64,000 nt of DNA from Auriscalpium vulgare (lineage: Eukaryota > Basidiomycota > Agaricomycetes > Russulales > Auriscalpiaceae). Position 1 is the stretch's first letter. Every line of letters begins with the position of its first letter. A program made the position numbers and the translations under genes. Below are positions 36,701 to 49,500 of the stretch, piece by piece. The stretch spans positions 2,418,001 through 2,482,000 of the forward strand of contig JAHBBC010000001.1 of NCBI GenBank assembly GCA_019915015.1. The letters are read 5' to 3'. A model generated the notes under the pieces. The model had not been told where the DNA came from, ran no database searches, and was given only the letters and a program-made list of their open reading frames with translations.

Positions 36701-37593
36701 TTGACAGTCTTCACCTGTCGGACAAGCCGCGCAAGGAGAAGGCGGACGCCCCTGACGTTGTTGTGGACGAGAAGGCGGCTGCTACCTTTATGCATGCCAT
36801 CCAACGCACGCTCGCACGCGTACAGCCGACCCAGGGCATCATTCCAAACATTCCCCACCTCATGCCCCACCTCCCGAACCTGCCCGGCATGCCTGCCGTG
36901 CCTTGGGGCGCGCTGCCTCAGCTGCCAATGGTCTTCCCAGTCTACGTTGCGTGGCCTGCTTTCCTTGGTGACAAACGTGGCGATCGCGGTGGCTTGGGCC
37001 CGCGCCAGCCGAAGGGCACGATGCGAGCACTGTTGACGCCACAGGAGTGGCGCGCTTTCTGGGAGAAGTGGCTCTCGCAAGGAACGGGGCCAGCTGATGA
37101 CCCGCCGCCAATGTACACGCCGCGCGAGAAAGCCCAGGCCCGCGAGGAAGCTCAGGTTCGCGGGGAGTCTGAGAATGTGGCCGCCCCACCGGACCCAGAG
37201 GAAGACGAGTCGTTGGTCGCCGGGCCGTCAACCCTGCCTTCCGACCGTGTCCCTCCCCGCCGCGTGGGCTATGACTCATCTCCGATCCCAGATCAAGAGG
37301 TCAATTCATATGCCTACCGGCCGGCGACTAACCAGCCGCGACAAATCCAGAAGAAAGGTACGCTGACTTTGAATTGCGCTTTCGACGAAACTGATGTAGC
37401 TTCAGAGGACCGTATGCTTTTGCTGTTCTGGATTCCCATCTTGCTACGTGAGTATCCCTTGCGTTGCCTGTTTGGCAGGTCGTTGACACGCACTTTCACA
37501 GTTGCTCTCCTGTGGGCCTCCTTGCACGGCATGCGGCTAGCATTGCATTCTGTCAGGACGATGGCTCCGCTGAAGGCCATTTTACGGATCTGA
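33735..37593 (+). CDS. MGA2: Membrane-bound transcription factor Mga2/Spt23 type
   Basis: The order is that of yeast Mga2/Spt23: an N-terminal region starting MSSSSATATGSRSPSPQTP, a Rel-like region (ETQVRLTVDLAHASSSTVEG; FPLRITCYCRHHRERVGFKV), an IPT/TIG domain (IHRLIPSSGPTFGGIEVTVL, GANFHPSLQLECVFGE), ankyrin repeats (SGQTLLHIAVFLKFPLLVKF; RNGYTALHFAALVDAEECAG), an acidic linker, and a C-terminal membrane helix (RMLLLFWIPILL, then VALLWASLHGMRLALHSV) ending PLKAILRI. In yeast the ER-anchored precursor is ubiquitinated by Rsp5 and cut by the proteasome to release a factor that activates the delta-9 desaturase gene OLE1 in response to membrane packing. The frame is intact across several exons. 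Regulation by the same route is inferred from the shared architecture. Confidence 0.92.
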
Positions 37594-37839
37594 GTATTAT
37601 TTTGATTATATGGGACTACACGGAGGTATACTTGTTGGATGCATTGTACACTTGTACTGGGTTCACTATGACGTTCTTCCTATGACGTTTTTCGTACACT
37701 ATTATATTCTGATATTGGTTCGTTGCTTGTAAGTAGATAAACTGGATAATAGAGTATACAGTATGTAAGCACTATCCGCAGCCCTCGAGGGCAGCCTGGT
37801 TGGCTGCGCCTGCTGGTGAGAGGCTTGGGATGTTACTTC

Positions 37840-40800
37840 CTACTGAAACTTGGCGACAACCAGCTTCTCATATCTACCCCTCCGAGCTTCTAACTCCCCA
37901 TAATTCATGATCCACGAGTCAATCAACCAGATCTCCTTCCGTTCTCCCGGCGGCCGGATATCATCTGCCTTGCTCCTCTTCTGCAAGACTTCCATCGCAG
38001 CGGCCTTGTCGACCCATGTCTCATACCATCTGACCGACCCACAATTCACCAACATGACACCGCGCTCGGCGGTATCATCAGCCTCGATATCGATATCCGT
38101 AGAACCCCATCCACATTTCTCCAAAAACGACGCCATGTCCTTGATGTGCCGATCGGACGGCACCACGTCGTAGGTAGGCCGTTCGTTATGTAGACGCACG
38201 TGGTCCTTCGGTTGGCCCAGCCAGACCCAGCAGTTGTTGAGGAACTGTTTGAAACGCCGGGCTTCCTGCCTGCGACTCGGCCAGGGAGTTGGTATGCTCG
38301 AGCTACCTCCGTCGGAGGATGAGGGTGAAGAGTGTACGACGGGTCGCGGCGGCGCGCAGAAGGCGGCCGCGAGAGCCTTCCGCCGCTCCTCGGTCATGAA
38401 CCCCACTCGGGGTGCTGAGGTCGGAGGAGTTGCGAGCTCAACACGTGCGGGCACGGCCTGGTTCGACGTTGAAGGCAGTGCTATTGGCTCTCCTGCAGGT
38501 CCTGCCTGATCGGTGCCGGCTTGATGAAGCTCATCTGACCGCTCCTCTTTGGTGTCTGTACGCGAGGGGAGGGCAAGATCGCCAATGGCTTCGCAGAGTC
38601 TGCAGGAGGGGAAGTGCGATAGCGCGAGACATCGTCGACCCGGCGCTTCTTTTGGGGCGGGGTCGTGAGCGCGCTGGCTATGGGTGATGTGTGCTCCTTC
38701 GGATTGTTCTCATCGACACTGGCCCGACGCTTGGTACGTGGTGAACCCATAAAAAAAGCAAGAGAAGGCGAAGGGGTGGCCATGGGTGTGAGTGGTGCGT
38801 TGGTAGCGAAGTTGGTCATGGATTTGAGGTGGTGAAGACCCAGGGGACGGGCAAGAACATGAGTAGCACCTCCCTTTATCCTCATGGGACCTTCGCCTCC
38901 TGACGCGGGTACCATGTCGCTGATCCCTTTCTCCCTTTGTCCTATCGCGGCCACGTTGCGCGGCGTTTCCGAAGTCAAGGGGGGCTTGGCGCGAATCCCG
39001 TCTGCAACTTCCATCTTCGACACCCACTCCAACATGGCTATTCGCCTTCTCGTAGGGGACCTCACGCTTTCCTTGACGGGTTTTCCCCACAAAGCACTGA
39101 CAATATCTTCGACGTCTTTGTCTGTGCTGTCGCGCCCGACCACATCGTGCGCGATCTGCTGGACCTTTTCAAGCGTGGCGCCTTCTTCCCAACTTCTCTC
39201 GATAGAGCGATGCACCTTGGTCATGCGCGGCCATCGCAGCTCGTAGTACTAGCCAAGTCATGAGAAGTTTGCATCAGGGGCGATGCTGAAAGGAGTAGCT
39301 CGCTAACCTTGCCACCGTCCGTCTTGGTGAAGCCGCCGCCGTAAAGCTCCGCAAGCAACGGTTTCTCAAGCATCAGCCTCGGCTTCTCCAACCCCGGACC
39401 CAAGCTAAACGTGTAGGGAAGGGCAGTCTTTTCCTGACAAGAAGGCGTGATCAGTCGCTTGTCCGTGACGATGACATATCACTCACCGTCTCGGCCCCTT
39501 CATACTCAACATGATCCGAAGCTTTGAAGACGAAGTTGGCATGTTCGAGCGCGTCCCGACTAAGCCCGTAGGAACACGTGAAGTACACCTCAAAGTGCGG
39601 ACGAATACTGGGCTAGGACGTGGCGTTGGCACACACCAGCCAAAAGTGAGGTTAGGACTCACATCAAGTTTCAAGGCCTCGGAATTCGCGAGCACGCCAA
39701 TGTAAAACATGGTCACGGTCTCCGGCGCGACTGTGCATCGGTAAGTTACGAATAGTAGTGGACTACTCGTTGACGAACCTCGTAGTTCTCGCCCGCGATC
39801 CTGTCCCCAAGTTGCTCCTACGATGGCTAGGTCGATACAGTCGCCATAGCCCGGAATATAGTCTCTCTTGAGCTGCAAACAGTGCGAAGAATGCCATTGA
39901 GGCCAGAGCGAGGACACTGAAGACTCAGACTGACCTTGATCCACGGAAGGGCAGGGTCCTTGTAGGCACTTCTGTCGGCTTTCAACACCAAGCCCTCCTC
40001 GAAGTTGGCTATATGCGTCGCAAATATGCGTCGCAGCTCAGCTTGGCTTCTCCGGAGACCCATGGCCAACTCTATTGGATAGCGAGCAGCGAGCATCGCA
40101 TATCCCGCTTCTGGCTTTATGATCGCCTCCAGAACCTCACGACGTGCCGAGTAAGGTGTGGAGAGTAGATACTCTCCATCCACCATCAGAACGTCGAAGA
40201 AAACAAGTGCTAAGTGTCGTGTCCCGTCGTCTGATGCATTGGACACGAGGGATGTCTGAGAGCTGGTTGCAGCCAGCCGAATAGAGTCAACCAACGAATC
40301 CAAATCCCTGCGCCTGCGACCTACTCTTCGTCCACGCGCTTGCTTGTTCGCTTCATGTGTCGACGAATGCCGCGCGCCGTCGAGTCGACTATACTCCTTA
40401 TCCGCCAGAACTCTGTGACTTCGGGTTCAACTCCGAAACAAATGGTCGGTTAGAACACTTACCATCAACGCAGCCACGAACATCGTCAAAGCAACCATCT
40501 CAGCTTCGACTATGACACTCTTGACATCTGCTCCATCCGTGCGGGGGTTGTTCTGCAGGAGGTCATCGTCGGACGGCAGCCCCAGCGCACGTTTGATCAA
40601 GCTATTTGAAGTGGCAATTGTTGCGTCATGATATGCTTCAATACAGTTACAACTTACGGATGCAGCGCATATCGATCTAGGGTGGAGTCTCGACCACTTT
40701 TGCTGACGATCTTGATGTCCGCGGACCCATTGCTTGATACTCGAACATGGATCTGAGCGCGCTCGCCATCATACTTTGTCTCAGCCCAGACCGTCTCACA

Positions 40801-41861
40801 GTCAGCCAATCGAGCAAGAGCCTGTTTACATCCCCGGCCTTGATCGCATTTGGGGATCTGTTGTCCAAGTAGTCGTCAAGATCAGTAGGACGGCTTGCAA
40901 ACTACAACATGCTCACCTCCACCGGCGAACCAAATTCTGGAGAGTCATCGGAGCAAACGACAGCCGTCGTCGCTCGTGATAGCGATGCATTTGTTCGGAA
41001 TGTCTGCAATAAGCCATGGGATGGATCCCAGGCGCGCATAGCATCTTCCTTCGTGAGCTGGACAATGGACTTGCTATTATACTGAAGCAAGGACACGGCT
41101 GTGCTTGTATGCGGCAAAGGATACAGGAGGGGCCGGAGATCCTTCAAGATGATCTGCGTAATGAAAGCTGCCTCGAGGGGGCGCAGAGAGCTATACAGTT
41201 CGCGAAGGATAGCCTCCCGCGACCGGGGATGAGGACCTAAGGTCGCAATGCTTCTGACAGATTGGTCAGACCAAGCGCAACGCGACGCAAGTTCCGTGAG
41301 AAGGTCGTTGATTTGCCTAAGTGTTGGGCCAGTCGCGTCTTGAGACTAAAAGTGATATCGATAATTCAAGTAGGCTTCTTGAGATTGGCGAATATATAAG
41401 ACTAACCTCGCCTTTCGTGTCACGGAGTATCGAGTGCACTTCGGCGCCGAAGCATCCCATGGCGGTTTCATTGTTCCAGGACTTCAAGACGTGGCCGCGA
41501 TGGCCTGGCGCGGTGGAGACTGCCAGGGCTTTCGAAAGAGTGAGTCCTAGCGACTGCTCCTTGAATTGGAATTTCCGCTCAATGTCGTGCTCCGGGAAGA
41601 GGAGATTCAAAACAATGCCAGCGGTGTCGGACGGCAGGGGTCGAATGTGTGGCGAAGTTCCCGAATCCATTGCCTGAGGGTATTGAGAGCTGGGTATGGG
41701 TATGTCTTAGAAGCACTCTTCGTGATTGGAAGCGTTGAGATTCGTTGGAGAAGCGTTATGAGGCTGTGCAGGCGGCAGAAGTGAGCGAGGAAGGGAACAG
41801 GTCAAAGGGAGAGGGTTGCGTACAATGCAAAGGGTACAGCAGTTGCGACGTCGGACTGCAT
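37840..41861 (-). CDS. ATP-dependent DNA ligase (ligase IV-like or fungus-specific), long C-terminal extension
   Basis: The N-terminal helical ligase domain is visible (MQSDVATAVPFAL, FPEHDIERKFQFKEQSLGLT, REAILRELYSSLRPLEAAFI), then the nucleotidyltransferase core with the AMP-accepting lysine in ETKYDGERAQIHV (Lys codon at 40774-40776), FFDVLMVDGEYLL, FEEGLVLKADRSAYKD and WIKLKRDYIPGYGD, and the OB-fold (DLAIVGATWGQDRGRE ... LPYTFSLGP). After that come ~330 atypical residues: a Ser/Pro/Lys-rich linker and a C-terminal domain with WVWLGQPKDHVRLHNERPTY, VMLVNCGSVRWYETWVDKA and IWLIDSWIMNYGELEARRG that vaguely recalls a BRCT end. It seals nicked DNA in the nucleus. Indels near 41638 and 38497 break the frame. 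It could be the Lig4 orthologue or a separate fungal ligase; the missing clear double BRCT argues for the latter. Confidence 0.8.
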
Positions 41862-42649
41862 AAGTGAGGAAATAATGATAGCAGACGAATACAAGTCGGC
41901 GAGGGATCGAGGGAGATGGCGGCGGGAGGGAAGGAGGGCGACAAGCGATCAGCGTGGTCTAAGCGACATGATTGTTGAGCGCAAGACGCGTCCACAACGC
42001 GTTTGTGGCGGGTAATGAGGTCACGTGATCTCGATCAACAGAGCGGCACTGGAAATAATAGGCCAGATCATAACCCCGGTCTCATCCGGTCCGTGCCCCG
42101 GCTTGACGACAACGCACACCTTGGCACATTGTGCTCTATGTTCAAGACCTCAAGCGGAGCCCTGGCACACGCTCATAACGAAGTATACTACTGTCACTGC
42201 TCACTTGTTATTGGCCATGAATGCGCAAAGGTTCCCGGTCTTCAGGGTTTAGTGGACAGCAACTGTGCCGTGCCCGTACGTATCTAGTTGATCGAGCTTG
42301 AACTTTCCGAAAAAGTGACACCTTCATTATACTAGTTGATGATGTCGGCGAGCAGTGCATCTGCTTCTTATGAGCGAAGGCACTGCCAGCGACTTTGTGG
42401 TTGCCGCGAAGGTGCCCATGGACACCGGCCAGTTCTCTTCACACACAAATATTGGCAGCGGGCTGTGTACTGATCTGTGCACGCTTCCTCCCTAGGATCA
42501 ACACCCATCCCGCCAGCACTTATATCTGAGTCCTACTACTTCTCCTCTCCCTGCCCCTCTCCCCGCCCCGCTCCCTTCAGCCTTCTGGCCAGCACAGTCT
42601 GTCCAACCGCTCCTCCTCATACTCCAGCTGCTCCTACGCACACCCCGCC
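41862..42649. promoter_or_regulatory. Divergent intergenic region between DNA ligase and F-box genes
   Basis: About 790 bp. A TTATATC at 42520-42526 lies about 125 bp before the F-box start and is followed by a strongly CT-rich leader (42538-42640). The ligase side has no clear box. No gene is supported inside. Confidence 0.4.
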
Positions 42650-44409
42650 ATGGACGTCCCCGTCGCACCCTCATCTCTCAACGCACACGCCCATGCACCT
42701 GTCTCCCACCTCCCGGCTGAAGTCCTCGTCCATGTCTTTGCCTACGCGCGTCTCTTCGAGCCTCCCGGTCCCCCGCGCCACTATCCCTTCTACCAACCCG
42801 GGTGTATCGGCTGGGTAAAGGTTTCGCACGTGTGCCGTGAATGGCGGCACGTCGCGCTCGGTGCCCCGCACCTTTGGGAGAATGTCGACTTCACGATGAA
42901 CGAGGAGTGGGCCCAAGCCTTCCTGGCGCGCTCGCAGAATGCGCCGATCGTGCTCACTTTCGGCCCCCGCCCCCATGTCTTCACCGACGTGCATGTGGAG
43001 CTCGTTGCTATGCACATATCCCACACGAGGGAGCTTGTCATCGGGTGTCAAGAAACGACCGTGGTCAGCAGCCAGCTCTTCAATAGGCTCACGACGCCTG
43101 CGCCGATCCTCGAGTCCATATATTGTATGCTCGCGGACGATCCACCAGTCTCTCTCCCCGAGGACCTGCTCGCCCAGGACGCACCTCGACTGTCCTGTGT
43201 CGCCTTTGCCAACTGCGGCACCTTGCCCTGGACATCGCGACTGTTCACAAACCTGACCACGCTCATCGCGCCGCGCCCGAGGGGGCTCACCTCCTCGGCC
43301 CCCGAGTACGTGCCTCCGAACCTCTTCGACGTCCTCGACGCGCTCGAGCGCATGCCGACGCTGTGCGATCTCACACTCTTCGCGGATGCGGTCGTTAGGC
43401 CCGCCGATCTCCCGTTCCCCCACGGCCACAGCGTCGTGCACCTCCCGAACCTCGAGATGTTCAGCGTCGAGTCCAACAACCTTCCGGACATGACCGCGCT
43501 CCTGCGCTACTTGTGCCTCCCGCCCAAGGTCCACATGGATATATCTACGCAGGGCGGCGGCGAGAGCTCGCTCAACCCGCTGGACGAGTTTTTCAGTGGG
43601 CTCGGTGGGCTCCTGCGCGGTTGCGCGCCAATCACCAAGGTCTGCGTCAGCGACGGGCAGAAGTTCATGGGCTTCTACGAGTTCACCGCGTTTCGCGACG
43701 AGCCGGAGGAATGGAAGCGCATGCCGCACGTCGAGTCGCTCTCGCTGCGCATGTGGGTGGACGTGTGGCCCGAGGCGGTGGTGAAGGCGTTCTGCTCCGC
43801 GCTGCAGAAGGACGCGCTGCGCACGGTGGATATGTACCTTTTCCGAGGATGGACGGGCCACGGGTGGCTCGACGCGTTCGGTGAGTTCGATGCGCTGCGC
43901 GAGATCACGGCCAAGTCGGATGCTGCGATCTCGCTGTTCCGCACGCTCGCTGCGTCGGACGGATTCGCGCAGAGCTGGCTTGTCGAGCGGCAGAGCAGGC
44001 GTGGGTCCGGCGGCGCGGCCGTGCCGTTCCCGCAGCTCGAGTCCGTCACGGCTTACCAGGTCAACTTCCGCAAGTGCCCGTCGCACGATCGTGTGTTTTG
44101 CTGGAGGGACCTCGTGCGGAGGGCGAGGCGGTCTGTTGCAGAGGTACGTCTGTATGCGTGCAGATTTTACAGAGTGCCTCTGATACACGAGGGCGGCAGG
44201 TGTCTCATACCCTTCTGAGGAGAGACGTTGAAGGCGATGCGGGCGATTTATACCCAAACCACATAAACGTCGCCAAGTGGCTGATTACGCGCCAACACGG
44301 GAGCGCACCGCTCAGGACCTTGCTGCTCGACCATTGCACCCTTCCCTCGAACGGCCTGAAGCGGGAGTTTGGCGGCCTCGTACCGCAATATGACAATGAG
44401 AAGTGGTGA
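42650..44409 (+). CDS. F-box protein
   Basis: One long exon plus a short last exon (intron about 44143-44199, GTACGT...CGGCAG). An F-box-like helix bundle lies near the start (VSHLPAEVLVHVFAYARL; WVKVSHVCREWRHVALGAPH; LWENVDF), the usual basidiomycete form with Cys-Arg-x-Trp. The rest is an irregular leucine-rich region of about 500 residues (LESIYCMLADDPPVSLPEDL; LPNLEMFSVESNNLPDMTAL). The end is GGLVPQYDNEKW. F-box proteins recruit substrates to SCF ubiquitin ligases; the substrate is unknown. The antisense strand is also open over 1.5 kb, which is a composition effect. Confidence 0.88.
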
Positions 44410-45045
44410 GTGATCCCTTCATGATCGGCGGTGAACGCGCATTTATCCCGGGCACGACAGTATTGTGGCGCATACGTGGCCATCGACGTTGATCAAGAGG
44501 GTTGCACGGCGGCTGCACCTTTCAACATGACGATGAAGGGACGTGGCTGAACTCTCGGCAAGGTAGCCTGACACATTGTGTTAGCAAGCTGGTACGGCAA
44601 GGAAAGGTATTTTGTCTTTAATTTGTTTTCCGGATGTGCATAATCTCTGCTGTACGATATGCGCTCATTTTCCTTGTGATGATCTCAACGATGTCAGGTT
44701 CTTGATTGCTGATCCTTCTGCATCATTTGCAATACGATGTCATCAAGAAGTCGCGCGGTTCGTGAAGGTCGCCCACCCCACCAAGTCCCATGCAAAAAAG
44801 TGCAATTTCAATGCGCAGCCGCGTCCGGCCGTTGATCTCAGTCTAGTCTCCGTAGCGTGACCTTATGGAATCAGAAGATAGTCGTTCTGAATATAAGAGG
44901 TATACTAGAACACATCGAATTCTGCGCCCCCGTTCGAGCCCAGAAAACTAAAACGCGATGCAACTGCAACGTTCGAGCCTGCTTGCAAAGGTACGGGTGT
45001 CCAGTGCACACTGTGTAGCTAAGCAACAAGCTACTATAGCTGGTA
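44410..45045. other. Convergent intergenic region
   Basis: About 640 bp between the 3' ends of the F-box and second GH55 genes. AT content is higher around 44600-44650 and 44870-44900. No coding signal is seen. Confidence 0.4.
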
Positions 45046-48000
45046 CTAAGATGACGTCCACACTGTGACAGTCGGAGCGAAGCCATTCGGATTCAAGTCT
45101 TGGTTCACTATTCCGACTTCCCCAACACTGACTTGGTATGTTGCATCCACTGTCGCTAGGCTGTAAAGCTCGACGGAACTCGAATTGACGTTGAAGATCT
45201 GTTCCTGACAGGTGAGCCTGTTTTGACAACTCTCGTCGTAATTCTGATCCGGAGGGAAGCGGGTCAGTCTTCAGTCCCTCTAGAGGTTTCGGATAGCTAA
45301 CCTGGAAGAAGCTGTACAAGCCAGCTCCTGCAACAGATGTGCGTCAGTGATAGCATACTGGCACATTTCCAGAACACACACCATAGATGACAATATTGCT
45401 CGACGACTGGATATAAAGCGCCCAAGACGCGAGGTGGTTGTCGAAAAGAGGGTCGCGATAGGTACTCGACGATATGAATGGAGCTGGTGGTGCAGGGCTC
45501 GGCTGAAAGTACGGCTGGAGATGCAAAGGCGTAAACATGAACAAGTGTGTTACGAACGCCCAGACTCACTGTTTCTGTCTGCGCCAGGCCGATGTAGTGG
45601 TCTCTGGCTCCCGCGAGATTATATTGATAGAGTACGTGGTGCTCGGCTATATCCAGCAGATCCTTTTCAAAGGCAAGCTTCAAGAAGGCAATAACGGCTT
45701 ACAGGCTACAAAATTGCTTCAGTCAGCAAAATGGATTTACAAAGCGCTTTGACAGAAATATCTCACATGTCCCGATCAGCCAGACGGGTCCTTGCGATTC
45801 GGACAGAATGCCGCGGCCACTAAACGCGGTGATCTTGTCTCCATCCGGAGAGTCGATATCGTGGTCAGCCAACCAGACCCAAGTGCCCTATCAAGGATAT
45901 TGATTTGCGCTCTGAAGCAGTCTGCATGCAACTTACCTCAAGATACGCGCTAGCTTGTGATGTTATATGGAGGCCCATGAAGGCAGCGAAGCAATCATCC
46001 CCTGTGTCTGCAATGGTGTAAAGGCATTGCGAAATCTGCATGTTAGTTCCCGCAGCTGCCAGACGCACGTTAGCTGAGATGAAAGGAGGATCAAATGCAA
46101 ACACTACCGCCCCCCAGCCTGATCACGGTGTCCCACATGCCAGCAGTACCTTGCTGTCCAGACGCATCATGTACATTCCATTCCACAGCGATGGCTCCGT
46201 TGGCTGAATGAGGTCGATTATCAGAGTGAGTAACCAGGTAAAATACGGCGCCGCGTACCAGGAGCTCTCGTCGTGAACAGCATACCAGAAATTTCCGTTG
46301 TCCCCGAAGAACCCGAGTCACCGACTTTGACTACGACTTCGGGATTGTTCTGGTTCGTGAAGGCGCTCCCGCTTCCCATGATAGCGGTCCAAGCTTCACC
46401 GACAATCTGAGAACCGGCGGGTATGGTGAGCGTGGAGCTAACAATGTATGTCCCGGCGTCGAAAAAGACGATCTTGCAGCCCGCGAACTGCGGTGCAACG
46501 TGTCAACATCGCGGACCAAAGGGAATCCTATAATGACGAACGTTATCGAAAACGCTTTGGAGTGCTGCGGTATCATCCGTGTTGCCGTCTCCCGTGGCTC
46601 CTTGAGTTTTCACGCTCACGATCTGCGAGACATCGTAGTCGGCATACGTCGGCCGACCGCGACCGAATATCTTCCCCGAGCTATCCAACAGAGAGGAAGC
46701 CTTTTGAATGCTACCAGGAGATCCCTGAACAAAGCGACCGGAGGATTGGAGGAGCTGTACACATTTCCTTGGACCCAAGTGTCGATGGTCGTCGTTCCAC
46801 CGGCAAGAACAACATCGCCTCCGACGACCCCGACGGCGGTCGATACGTTGTTCAACTTGATGTTATTCAGGACCAATGACCCGGAGAGCTGGCCGTCGGA
46901 GGATGTTGAGGAGCGCACAAAGATAGGTGTGTCAGTCACGACGGCGTCGATGATAGCCTCGGCTTCCACGCCCTACAGCGATTGTCAGCGAGCCTGCACA
47001 TGTACTCCCTACTGGCTCTTGTCGCCTACCTGCGGGCTTCCTGTTATCGAGCCTATGCTCAAGTCAAACCCTATCTGTTATGACGACGCTAAGTCAGCAC
47101 TTAATCCAAACTGGAGACCACAGAGTCTCCCACTTGGCAATTGTTGATCGTCACGCCTTGGAAAGTCCAGCCTAGCACAGCATGTTCATTTTGGTATTAA
47201 CTAACAGTGAGAAAGAAAATACTTTACCCCAATTCCAAAGGCCAAAGATCGCTGAAAGCACTCGTCGGTCAATTTCCCACCACTAATACGAGCAAGCGCA
47301 CCTGTGTTCGCATTATTGACCGTCAAATTCCGGACAGTGAACCTTGGGCAATTCAAAATCTGCACCAAGCCTGCACGGTGCACGCTCACTGCTGATTTCC
47401 GACCCAGATCCCATAGAGGCCTAGTCAATATATCAACACCGGAGAAGGAGTGTGCACCATGTAAGAGCTCAGTAGTATTACCTCCATTGAAGATGAGATC
47501 TTGATACAACAGTCAGTGGAGCTATGGCACGCTGAAATGGAGTAGCGTACCACCCATGAATCCGCCACTGTACAAATATCGCGAATAGGAAGAGAACTTG
47601 AGACGAAAGCTTTCTTAGAACTCACCTTCCATTCTCCATAAATATACCTGCATCAAATACAGTCAGTTAACTCACGTGATAAAATCCGAGACACAGCATC
47701 AAGCACCTTGGTGAGTGTTTCCGGTTCGGTAGACATATTGACGACAATATTGTATAGCGACGTGGATTGAGAGACTTGCCAGTGAAAGCCGGTGGCAGAC
47801 ACAGAAGGCGGCATTTGCGTGAGGTCTATCACGAAGTTCCGTACCGACCGATAGCTGTAGGCCAGTGAGTGTTGGATCCCTAGTCGGCAGCAAAGGGGCA
47901 CGTACAAGTTGTTGGTGTTGATGTACCAATTTACACCACCCGCACCGTATGGATTGGCATCTGTAGCAACCGGTTGACAGATCGGAGGCTGACATCTTGC

Positions 48001-48629
48001 GCATGAGATAGTTGGGCACCACCAATGACAGCAATACCCGAGAAAGATGCTGTAGCGCGAAGCGTAGGGCGCACCCTCGCATCGCCAACAAGCTCCGTGT
48101 CGTAGTATGCTATGATGGGGAGCAGACACGATATATGTTCTGAGAGAACGTCATAACCGATCCACACAAAGAGAGACTCGCGAAAACTTGCCCTTGCGGG
48201 AAGAATACTGTTGCCGGGGTCGTTCTGCAAGGGCATGAGTTATTGATGGCCGAGCACGGAATTCGATACTGACGTGGAAGAGTTACATGCCCCCAGCCCA
48301 CAACGTCCTCCGAACTCACTGCGGCGCTGCACAGACAGTCGTCAGTCGAAGAAATTGATACATCAAATGCACACCGACTTGATAGCAACTGTGTCATCCG
48401 TGACGCCGTCTCCCTTTGCACCAAAGTCCTTCACATTGCGAAAGACTTGATACCCGGCGGGTCCCAATGCCGAAGTCCCTTGGTGTTCGATTGACTGCAG
48501 CCAATACGGGTCGTCGGGGCCAGCTGCTCCAGGACCAAGACTGCCAGTGCATTGCGATCCGAGACCAAAGACTGCCGGCGATCGAAGCAAACAGAACAGG
48601 AGCACGATTGAGGTATAAGCTCGACCCAT
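45046..48629 (-). CDS. GH55 exo-beta-1,3-glucanase-like secreted enzyme
   Basis: Starts MGRAYTSIVLLFCLLRSPAV, a signal peptide ending before GLGSQC. Both beta-helix repeats are present: NVKDFGAKGDGVTDDTVAIK and VKTQGATGDGNTDDTAALQS. Family blocks follow: NFVIDLTQMPPSVSATGFHW, NLTVNNANTG, VGFDLSIG, AEAIIDAVVTDTPIFVRSST, EAWTAIMGSGSAFTNQNNPE, VEWNVHDASGQQGTAGMWDT, LGHLGLVWLADHDIDSPDG-like text near 45.87 kb, and the end NPNGFAPTVTVWTSS. More than 15 exons. GH55 enzymes act outside the cell on beta-1,3-glucan from own or prey walls. Compared with the family two bases disagree: one G missing near 48309 and one extra C at 48117-48120. The first repeat contains a GC-AG intron (48140-48191). It is the inverted paralogue of 6568-10188. 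Confidence 0.88.
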
Positions 48630-49500
48630 CGGACACAGCGTTGAGAGTAGCAGGAGGGGTACCTCAAGAGATTGGTCCATCGAAGACCGACGCAGAGCTT
48701 TCCTTATACTTAGCTGCCTCGGCTTCGCCGCATGCCCCCCGCATGATCCGCAGATGGTCATCTGCCTACACAAAATCATCAGGCCCTGAATCGACGCGCG
48801 GAACGGGGTTACTCAAAAAAGCATGCAGAAGAGAAGGGGTGTCGGATCGAGAGAAGGCAGGGCAAACGGCGCACAGTGGTCGTTACAGTAAATTTGTCAT
48901 TGCGGCGTGTTCAGGGAGTCGTGCGAGCCGCATGCTGTGTGACAGCTACTGAGCTGGCAGAGGACACTGTTTAGCATGGAAGGCCTGATGAAACCAACGA
49001 GCATGAGCTGGCAAAAGAAGGGTCGCTGATCTTCGGTGGTCTGCTGAAAGCTTCCGGTAAGCACCAGAACACATGTAGCGCATGGCCCTCTGGAGAGGAC
49101 CCACGGTGTTGATTGACTCCAGGGCAAGAGGCGATTTTCGTCCGAGACTTCAGATGATGGAAAGGGCGGTGCGTCAACGTGTGAACTGAGGTTCGCCTTT
49201 GAGGACTAAATACGGAGCCGCATCTAAGCTGGAATGCCGCAGAGCATGGGTGAGTCGCGAGTCGTGGCGCGAGAGTAAGGTGAGAAGATGCCAGTGCACC
49301 GGCGCCGCCTACCTGCCGCCACGAAAGCCACTTCGGCCCCTCAGCGGACCCACAGCGGCGGTATCGGTTGGGTATCGGAGTCAGCATGGATCGACCCTGC
49401 ATAGATATTGATATTCACAAGCCAAGAAATCGCCCGTCTAATTTCTAAAATGCAGGTGGCTAAATAGATGCGCATGCGTATATGGTATCTTCTGTAATTG
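48630..49500. promoter_or_regulatory. Intergenic region upstream of the second GH55 gene
   Basis: About 870 bp between two minus-strand genes; it must contain the GH55 promoter and the 3' UTR of the channel gene. No gene is supported. Confidence 0.4.

Noticed and set aside
42671..44257. A 528-residue open frame on the minus strand across the F-box gene
   Set aside because: It is the antisense shadow of the plus-strand F-box gene in GC-rich DNA; the sense frame has the F-box and the antisense has no recognisable domain.
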